Shown: positions 5,707 through 10,096 of the stretch, in pieces | Layout of the letters: each line of letters begins with the position of its first letter | How positions within the stretch are numbered: the stretch's first letter is position 1 | Assembly (NCBI GenBank): GCA_964608495.1 | Contig: CAZSOQ010000195.1 | Location: forward strand, 1-10,096 | Source: JAKORR01 sp964608495 | GTDB lineage: Bacteria; Armatimonadota; Zipacnadia; Zipacnadales; FEN-943 | DNA length: 10,096 nucleotides | Reading direction: 5' to 3' | The notes under the pieces: model-generated | Seen by the model: only the letters and a program-made list of their open reading frames with translations | What the model was told of the DNA's origin: nothing | Databases searched by the model: none | Translations under genes and position numbers: made by a program

Positions 5707-6444
5707 TTACAGGGCTTCCGGCCGCGCGCCCTCCCGCAGGGGATTCGTCCGCGCCGCGAACGAGTACAGATAGGGGTAGTCGTGCTGCAGGTGGACCATG
5801 TAGCTCAGCCACTGCACGAGTACTCGGCCCCAGGCTCGGCGCACGTCGCTGGCCAGATGAGCCAGGTCCGATTCCGGCAGCTCCTCCAGGCGACCGCGCG
5901 CCTGCAGCTCCTCGGCCAGGTGCGACACCGCCCAGAGCATGTCGGTGAACTCCTCGTGCTCCAGCAGCGTCGGGTTCTCCAGCAGCCGCAGCCCGAACTC
6001 CCGCTGCGCCACCAGATGATCCCTCAGCCGCCCCAGGGCCTCGGGGTCCGGGACGACCTTGACCTCAGCGCCGCACACGAGGGCTGCGGCCTCCCGAAGC
6101 TCCTTGTCCCCCCACGCGGGGTCCACGGCTACCTGCGCAAAGACCTCCCGCCGGTCGGCCACCAGCGCCCCCATGAGCCGCAGCAGCTCGTACCCCATGG
6201 CGCTGAAGAAGGTGCCGATCACCATGTTCAGCTTACGCCGTCGCTCGAGCCTCTCCCGCTCCGACAGCAACCGGTCGAGGATCAGCGTCACGAAGAGCAC
6301 CTCGAACGGCAGGAAGGCGATGTCACCCACCATGTAGATGAAGATGTGGTGCGCGTCGTGGAAAAGCGCGTAGTGCGCCGCATACAGCGCCGCCGAGGCC
6401 AGCACCAGCCCCAGCGCGACAACCACAAGCTCTCTCTTGCTCAT
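5707..6444 (-). CDS. Uncharacterised membrane protein with two N-terminal helices
   Basis: The 245-residue protein begins MSKRELVVVALGLVLASA. Helix 1 spans about residues 5-25 and helix 2 about residues 32-56 (IFIYMVGDIAFLPFEVLF). A basic stretch, SERERLERRRK, follows and should face the cytoplasm, then an alpha-helical soluble domain of about 175 residues ending in HLQHDYPYLYSFAARTNP. I recognise it only as a conserved hypothetical type, with no enzymatic motif. The frame runs open well upstream to 6876, across the pilin gene on the other strand. The ATG at 6444, preceded by AAGGGGGCAGGG, is chosen because membrane-protein sequence begins exactly there and a promoter lies just upstream. As first gene of the unit it may anchor or partner the ATPase encoded next. 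Confidence 0.75.
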   Translation of the reverse strand: MSKRELVVVALGLVLASAALYAAHYALFHDAHHIFIYMVGDIAFLPFEVLFVTLILDRLLSERERLERRRKLNMVIGTFFSAMGYELLRLMGALVADRREVFAQVAVDPAWGDKELREAAALVCGAEVKVVPDPEALGRLRDHLVAQREFGLRLLENPTLLEHEEFTDMLWAVSHLAEELQARGRLEELPESDLAHLASDVRRAWGRVLVQWLSYMVHLQHDYPYLYSFAARTNPLREGARPEAL

Positions 6445-6492
6445 CGTCCCTGCCCCCTTCTCGTCGGTCCATCGCCTCCCGGTGCGCAGGCC

Positions 6493-6521
6493 AGAGTACC
6501 GGCAGGGCCCCGAGCCGTCAA
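6493..6521 (-). promoter_or_regulatory. Promoter of the minus-strand three-gene unit
   Basis: On the minus strand TTGACG (6521-6516, 5 of 6 to consensus) is followed after exactly 17 bp by TACTCT (6498-6493). Transcription would start near 6486 and leave a leader of about 42 nt before the ATG at 6444. The -10 is weak at its centre but resembles TACCTT at the rplU promoter. Confidence 0.55.
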
Positions 6522-6541
6522 TCCGTCGCGCCACGCCCACA

Positions 6542-6553
6542 CGCGCCGGCGCG
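6542..6553. promoter_or_regulatory. Perfect 12-bp palindrome between divergent genes
   Basis: CGCGCCGGCGCG is fully self-complementary and lies between the minus-strand promoter (-35 at 6521) and the pilin-like gene on the plus strand. Its place suits an operator for divergent transcription, but palindromes made only of G and C arise easily at this base composition. Confidence 0.25.
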
Positions 6554-6589
6554 GGCCACAGCGGCAGGATTGCCCGCCGCCGCGGCCCC

Positions 6590-6620
6590 TCGACTATCCT
6601 GTTCGTCTGTGCTGTATTAT
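6590..6620 (+). promoter_or_regulatory. Possible promoter of the pilin-like gene
   Basis: TATTAT (6615-6620) is a good -10. The only -35-like hexamer is TCGACT (6590-6595), with a long 19-bp spacer. The site is in the right place, with a leader of about 38 nt to the ATG at 6665, but the match is modest. Confidence 0.3.
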
Positions 6621-6664
6621 CTGTGGATGCTGCTGTCCCCAGGAAGAGGAGGAGGATAACCGGA

Positions 6665-7057
6665 ATGCGCAGAGCGTTCACACTCATCGAGCTGCTGGTC
6701 GTGATAGCCATCATCGCGATCCCGGCGGCGATCCTATTCCCCGTTTTCGCCCGCGCCCGCGAGAAGGCCAGACAGGCCTCCTGCCAGAGCAACCTCAAGC
6801 AGATAGGCCTCGCCTTCGCCATGTACGTCTCCGACTTCGACCAGAAGTACCCCAAAGCCTGGTGGTTGGCCTGCACGGGCGTCGGACCGAACTGGCGCGA
6901 TGTGATCTCCCCCTACATCAAGAACAACCAGCTCTTCCAGTGCCCGTCCAATGAGGCCGGCGTCGGGGACTGCAACGGTCGCGGCTTCTTGAGACCATCG
7001 ACAGGCACGTGGCCTCGGCCGGCCCTGCCCGGCGCGCCGAGATCCAGGAGTGTCTGA
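6665..7057 (+). pseudogene. Type IV pilin-like (DUF1559-style) gene, 3' part lost
   Basis: The frame gives 130 residues. The N-terminus is a textbook class III prepilin signal: a short basic leader MRRA, predicted cleavage before Phe5, Glu9 at mature position +5, then the helix LLVVIAIIAIPAAILF and FPVFARAREKARQ. The -1 residue is Ala instead of the usual Gly. SNLKQIGLAFAMYVSDFDQKYP and NNQLFQCPSN (about 89-98) are typical of the Armatimonadota/Planctomycetota pilin-like family. After about residue 100 the frame turns into Arg/Pro-rich sequence (GRGFLRPSTGTWPRPALP), while a different frame becomes plausible coding sequence from about 6970. I read this as a gene truncated by a deletion or rearrangement. 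GGAGG (6651-6655) nine bases before the ATG is a good binding site, so a short product could still be made. Confidence 0.75.
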
Positions 7058-7176
7058 AAGGGCTTCTCGCCGACGCTCTCCAGGCGGCGGGCGCAGACAC
7101 ATCGCAGCCGGCCTATCGGATGCTCCTCGAACAGGTCAACGACCTCGCCTCGCGGCACAACCTGAACCTGGCCTAA
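6970..7176 (+). pseudogene. 3' remnant of an unidentified gene
   Basis: In the frame ending at TAA 7174-7176, open from 6955, the translation includes LLETIDRHVASAGPARRAE, IQECLKGLLADALQAAG and AYRMLLEQVNDLASRHNLNL. This looks like a soluble amphipathic helical C-terminus, with codons that favour G/C third positions as in the neighbours. It has no start codon or binding site of its own and begins inside the broken pilin frame, so it looks like the tail of another gene joined there. I do not recognise the family. It could instead be a chance open frame, though residue composition argues against that. Confidence 0.45.
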
Positions 7177-7343
7177 AGCCGTGCTGCCCTACTCTCAGGG
7201 GCCTGAGGTCGTGTCGTCGCTCCCCTATGCGGCGCCAGGGGTGACACAAGGCCTGCTTCGCGTACGTGCTCCGGGCGCGGTTAATCATGTTTTTCCCGGG
7301 GACACAGGGGTCGACGTGTGACCGCCGCCAGAAGGTGACCGAC

Positions 7344-7586
7344 ATGGGCACGCTTAACAGCCTCGGCCCGGCCTGCGTTATCGCCTTCTCCTCTGTGATC
7401 GTTGCTGCTCTGGTTTTGGGCTTTGTCGTCCTCATCACTAGAGCAGTGGACCTGGGGCTGCGCCGGTGCTCACCGGCCATCCGACAAGTCCCATGGCCAC
7501 TCGCGGCAATCATCGGGTGGTTTCTACTTGTGGCGCTCGGCACGTGCGTGGACCTTGCGTGCGGCGGATGGCCTTGCCGGCACTGA
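7344..7586 (+). CDS. Small membrane protein with two predicted helices
   Basis: The 80-residue protein starts at ATG 7344, five bases after GAAGGTGA (7331-7338). Helix 1 is about residues 10-35 (IAFSSVIVAALVLGFVVLI) and helix 2 about residues 51-72 (PLAAIIGWFLLVALG), with a basic Arg-Arg loop between them and a Cys-rich end (CVDLACGGWPC). I cannot assign a family; a gamma-subunit-like or toxin-like small protein would be speculation. Many codons end in A or T, unlike the genes on either side, which suggests different origin or relaxed selection. The frame is open further upstream to 7266, but that part is not membrane-like and lacks a binding site. Confidence 0.5.
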   Translation: MGTLNSLGPACVIAFSSVIVAALVLGFVVLITRAVDLGLRRCSPAIRQVPWPLAAIIGWFLLVALGTCVDLACGGWPCRH

Positions 7587-7651
7587 CCGCCACCGCCACC
7601 AGCGCGAATGGAGCGGACGGAATCCGCACCGCTCTGGGGCCGAGGTGTCCC

Positions 7652-7942
7652 ATGCCAACCCTTTACCTGACCCATCAGGGTTCCCAGCTCGGCTTCGCGG
7701 CCGGCAGGCTCACTGTCCGCCTTCGCCGCAAGGAGCTCTTCTCTGCCCCGGCCGAGCTCGTGGACCACGTCGTCGCCGTGGGCGGAGTCCAGATCACCGC
7801 CCGCGCCCTGGCTTTCCTCCTCGACAACGGCATCGAGACCAGCTTCCTCACGCTCCACGGGCGCTTCCGCGGCCGTCTCCAGCCGCCCCTGAGCAAGAAC
7901 GTCGCCCTGCGCAAGGCGACGGCAGCCCACCGCTGGCAGTAG
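7652..7942 (+). pseudogene. cas1: Truncated Cas1: N-terminal domain only
   Basis: The 96-residue frame starts MPTLYLTHQGSQLGFAAGRL and runs through VDHVVAVGGVQITARAL, GIETSFLTLHGRFRGRLQP and LSKNVALRKA. This is the beta-rich N-terminal domain of the CRISPR integrase Cas1 in normal order, ending where the helical catalytic domain should begin (family LRxAQ). It then reads TAAHRWQ and stops. Intact Cas1 is about 300-340 residues, so the metal-binding Glu, His and Asp of the nuclease site are all missing, and I find no continuation in any frame downstream. GAGGTG (7642-7647) gives a possible binding site at ATG 7652; the frame also runs open upstream to 7466 through non-Cas1 sequence. No cas2, cas4, effector or repeat array is in the window. 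It is almost certainly a relic of a lost CRISPR locus; a repurposed small beta-domain protein is less likely. Confidence 0.8.
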
Positions 7943-7944
7943 CG

Positions 7945-7963
7945 CGGCCCGGCCCGGCCCGGC
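7945..7963 (+). repeat. CGGCC pentamer tandem repeat after the cas1 stub
   Basis: CGGCC is repeated 3.8 times without error, beginning two bases after the cas1 stop. It may mark a slippage-prone rearrangement site or simply reflect GC-rich low-complexity DNA. Confidence 0.6.
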
Positions 7964-7999
7964 GCACCGGCAGAGCACTATCCCAAGGTAGGATGCGCG

Positions 8000-9640
8000 A
8001 TGACCGACCCGGAAGGCCCTTCGCCCCGCCGCAGCGACGCCCGCAGCCTGGACGAGCCCGCCCGCCAGGTGCTCGTGTGGCAGGAGGACGGCGTCTTCAC
8101 CAAGAATCCCGACCTGGTGCTCCTGCCCTCCGGCAAGCTCCTCTGCGTCTTCAACGCCACCGACTTCCATTGGCCGCGCGACTTCTCGCGCCTGACGGTG
8201 ATCGAGAGCACGGACCGGGGCCGCACTTGGGGCCGCCCGCGGGTCGTCCACGAGGCCCGCCCCGACCGTGGCGAGGAGCGCTGGGTGACGCCGCGGCTGA
8301 GCCTCCTCAGCGACGGCCGCCTGGTCATCCTGTGCGACCAGAACGACTACCGCCACTGCCATGAGGACCAGCCGCCGGGCATCTACGCCTGGTTCAGCGA
8401 CGACGAGGGCGACACCTGGCACGGCCCCCACCCCACGGGCATCCCCGGCATCGAGCCCGACCGCGTCCGCGAGCTGCCCGACGGCACGCTCCTGGCGGGC
8501 ACCCACTTCATGCGCGGCGACACCCAGAAGCTCGCGCAGGCCGTGCTGCGGTCCGCCGACGGCGGGCGCACCTGGGGCGGCCTGGCCCTTGTCGCCTCCG
8601 ACGCCGTGCACAACTTCTGCGAGGGCTGTATCCTCAGCCTCCGCTCGGGCCGTCTCGCCTGCATCATGCGCGAGAACAACCACAACAACTACCCGTCCTA
8701 CCTGGCCCTCTCCGAGGACGGCGGGCTGACCTGGACCCGACCCGTCGAGGCGCCCTTCTCCGGCGACAGGCCCTTCGCTGGCCAGTTGCCTGACGGCCGC
8801 ACCCTCGTCACCTTCCGCAACCAGGCCGGCAAGCCGGGCCTGTACGCCTGGCTGGGCGACCTCGAAACCGAGAGCGGCTACCGCGTCTCGCGGGCGGCGC
8901 AGGGCCTGTCCCACGCCATCGAGGGGACGGCCGGTCCCGCCTCGCGCCCCCCTGAGGACGCCGTGACCCTCGAGCCCGACGCTCTGGTCCTGCGCAACGG
9001 CCCCGAGGCCGTCACGCGCTACCTGCTCCTGCCGCCGGAGAGCTTCACGAGCGAGGTGAGCTTCGAGGGGGACCTGGAGGTGGACGGCCCGCCGGGCAAG
9101 CCCGCCGCCACCATCCACATCGCCCGCATCGGCCTCAACCTCACCCTTGCGCCCGACGCGCTCACCCTGGCCGGCGTGTCGCAGGGCTCGAGCCGGTGCG
9201 CGGTGGACCTGCGCCGGCGGCGCCGCCTGCGCGTGCACCATCGCCGGGGGCCGACGGAGGTGAGCGTGGACGGCGAGGTGGCCCTCGCGCGGCTGGTCTA
9301 CCGCGAGGAGTACTGGGACCGGTCCTTCTTCGGCAACGGCCCCGATCACGAGGGCCTGGCGCGCTGGTTCAGCGCGGCCTACACGGTCGCCAACCCCACC
9401 GAGCCGCCGCACGCCTGGCGGTGGAGCGCCGCCGGCGGGCAGTACCCGAACCAGTACGAGATAGACCGCTGGGTGGAGCTGGACTACAACGCCGATCCGC
9501 GCCCGGACCACGGCTACTCGAGCTGGGTGCGCTTCCAGGACGGGGAGGTCTTCGTGGCCGACTACACCAACGAGGGCTCGGTGGCCGGCAAGGCGCGCCT
9601 GAAGGGCTACTTCCTGCGCGTCGAGGACCTCTCCGAGTGA
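8000..9640 (+). CDS. Asp-box (sialidase/BNR-like) six-bladed beta-propeller protein
   Basis: The 546-residue protein has four Asp-boxes (SxDxGxTW): STDRGRTW (70-77), SDDEGDTW (133-140), SADGGRTW (185-192) and SEDGGLTW (238-245). A strand motif of the form LxxGRLVxxx recurs near residues 40-50, 100-112, 158-166, 212-222, 262-273 and 510-520, giving six blades. Residues about 300-500 are a beta-rich, LamG-like insertion between blades 5 and 6 (for example EVSVDGEVALARLVY, 420-434), as in sialidases with an inserted lectin-like domain. There is no signal peptide, so it should stay in the cytosol, unusual for a true sialidase; related proteins are annotated exo-alpha-sialidase without a proven substrate. 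The catalytic Arg triad and Tyr/Glu pair cannot be assigned by eye. AAGGTAGGA (7985-7993), six bases upstream, supports ATG 8000. It faces the hexuloisomerase gene with a 29-nt gap. Confidence 0.75.
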   Translation: MTDPEGPSPRRSDARSLDEPARQVLVWQEDGVFTKNPDLVLLPSGKLLCVFNATDFHWPRDFSRLTVIESTDRGRTWGRPRVVHEARPDRGEERWVTPRLSLLSDGRLVILCDQNDYRHCHEDQPPGIYAWFSDDEGDTWHGPHPTGIPGIEPDRVRELPDGTLLAGTHFMRGDTQKLAQAVLRSADGGRTWGGLALVASDAVHNFCEGCILSLRSGRLACIMRENNHNNYPSYLALSEDGGLTWTRPVEAPFSGDRPFAGQLPDGRTLVTFRNQAGKPGLYAWLGDLETESGYRVSRAAQGLSHAIEGTAGPASRPPEDAVTLEPDALVLRNGPEAVTRYLLLPPESFTSEVSFEGDLEVDGPPGKPAATIHIARIGLNLTLAPDALTLAGVSQGSSRCAVDLRRRRRLRVHHRRGPTEVSVDGEVALARLVYREEYWDRSFFGNGPDHEGLARWFSAAYTVANPTEPPHAWRWSAAGGQYPNQYEIDRWVELDYNADPRPDHGYSSWVRFQDGEVFVADYTNEGSVAGKARLKGYFLRVEDLSE

Positions 9641-9669
9641 CCGTCAGGCCCCCCTGGGCCCGCGCACCA

Positions 9670-10096
9670 CTACTCTAGCTTCGTGTGGCGGGCGCGCAGG
9701 TCCGTCTCGGTCGTCCCGAGGCGCACCATGAGGTGCATCACGAGGGCGTCGCCGACGACGAGGAGGCACTGCTCGAAGAGCGAGCCCGGAGGCTGGCGGG
9801 AGGGCCTGTCCACGTCCACTTTGGTCACGGGCGTCGGAATGGTGAGTATCATGTCACAGGCCTGGCCCACCGGCGAATCGGGGTGCGCCGTGATGCACGC
9901 GCACCACGCCTCCCGGGCCTTCGCCGCTTCGACCATGGCCAGCGTGATCCGCGTCTGGCCCGAGCCGCTGCCCACCACCAGCAGGTCGCCGGGGCTTATC
10001 GCAGGCGTTGTCGTCTCGCCCACCACCCACACGTCCCGCCCCACATGCCCCAGGCGCATCGCCAGCGCCTGCATCATGAACCCGCTGCGCCCCGCC
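9670..10096 (-). CDS. hxlB: 6-phospho-3-hexuloisomerase (SIS domain), 5' end beyond the window
   Basis: The visible frame reads AGRSGFMMQALAMRLGHVG at the window edge and continues VVGETTTPAISPGDLLV, GSGSGQTRITL, the segment HPDSPVG, and LGTTETDLRARHTKLE at the C-terminus. These match the SIS-fold hexuloisomerase family (HxlB/PHI), which converts 3-hexulose-6-phosphate to fructose-6-phosphate in the ribulose monophosphate route for formaldehyde or, with its partner synthase, in pentose formation. GSGSGQT is the phosphosugar-binding Ser-rich loop. About 142 residues are present of a usual 180-200; the frame has no stop before the edge, so internal ATGs at 10074 and 10077 are not the true start. 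Another SIS sugar-phosphate isomerase is possible, but the GETTTPAI motif favours PHI. The partner synthase (HxlA) is not in view. Confidence 0.85.
   Translation of the reverse strand, partial: AGRSGFMMQALAMRLGHVGRDVWVVGETTTPAISPGDLLVVGSGSGQTRITLAMVEAAKAREAWCACITAHPDSPVGQACDMILTIPTPVTKVDVDRPSRQPPGSLFEQCLLVVGDALVMHLMVRLGTTETDLRARHTKLE

Noticed and set aside
6445..6876. N-terminal extension of the minus-strand membrane protein up to 6876
   Set aside because: The extension is antisense to the pilin-like gene and covers the candidate promoter. Membrane-protein sequence and a binding site begin at 6444.
5668..6954. 428-codon plus-strand open frame opposite the membrane-protein gene
   Set aside because: The Gln/His/Arg/Pro-rich translation is the antisense of a membrane protein and runs through the intergenic region into the pilin gene out of frame.
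7587..7999. A CRISPR array near the Cas1 remnant
   Set aside because: No spaced repeats of 23-40 nt are visible on either strand; the only repeat is the short CGGCC run.
7136..9511. 791-codon minus-strand open frame opposite the sialidase-like gene, Cas1 stub and small membrane gene
   Set aside because: Its composition is Val/Gly/Ala/Arg-rich with no domain, and the plus-strand proteins beneath it have clear motifs. It is a codon-bias shadow.

Overview
The window is high-GC bacterial chromosomal DNA, read here as probably from an Armatimonadota-like or similar uncultured lineage. The best lineage hint is a prepilin start (MRRAFTLIELLVVIAII) running into FPVFARAREKARQ and SNLKQIGLAFAMYVSDFD, a style of pilin-like protein abundant in Armatimonadota and also found in Planctomycetota-type phyla. 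This is inference from remembered families. Neighbouring genes use G/C-ending codons heavily, which opens long meaningless antisense frames.

Layout, left to right. (1) 1-1361: a bacterial eRF1-like (baeRF family 10-like) protein with a C-terminal zinc ribbon, behind a 200-nt leader that holds a tandem 14-nt repeat and several hairpins. (2) 1398-2258: the rplU-rpmA pair (ribosomal proteins L21 and L27), with a good promoter, a GC-rich stem-loop leader, a possible internal promoter before rpmA and a clear intrinsic terminator. (3) 2253-3866: dapA (lysine/diaminopimelate synthesis) overlapping by 4 nt a family 4, iron-sulfur uracil-DNA glycosylase gene. (4) 6521-3971, minus strand: a convergent three-gene unit with its own promoter. 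It encodes a two-helix membrane protein, a type II/IV-secretion-like (PilT/VirB11/CpaF-like) ATPase with an atypical Walker A, and a HAD-family phosphatase whose start overlaps the ATPase stop. No other secretion or pilus gene is near, so the unit has no obvious known function. (5) 6665-7942: a stretch of broken genes. It holds the first part of a pilin-like gene fused out of frame to the tail of an unrelated gene, then a small two-helix membrane protein with less GC-biased codons, then the N-terminal third of a Cas1 CRISPR integrase with no catalytic domain, no array and no other cas gene. (6) 8000-9640: an intracellular six-bladed Asp-box (sialidase/BNR-type) protein with a beta-rich insertion between blades 5 and 6. 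(7) 9670-10096, minus strand: a 6-phospho-3-hexuloisomerase (SIS domain) gene that runs off the right edge.

The left half is housekeeping (ribosome, lysine/peptidoglycan precursor, DNA repair). The right half is accessory. The two places most worth a second look are the minus-strand membrane protein/ATPase/phosphatase unit and the scarred region with the orphan Cas1 stub. I see no tRNA, rRNA, CRISPR array or intact mobile element.
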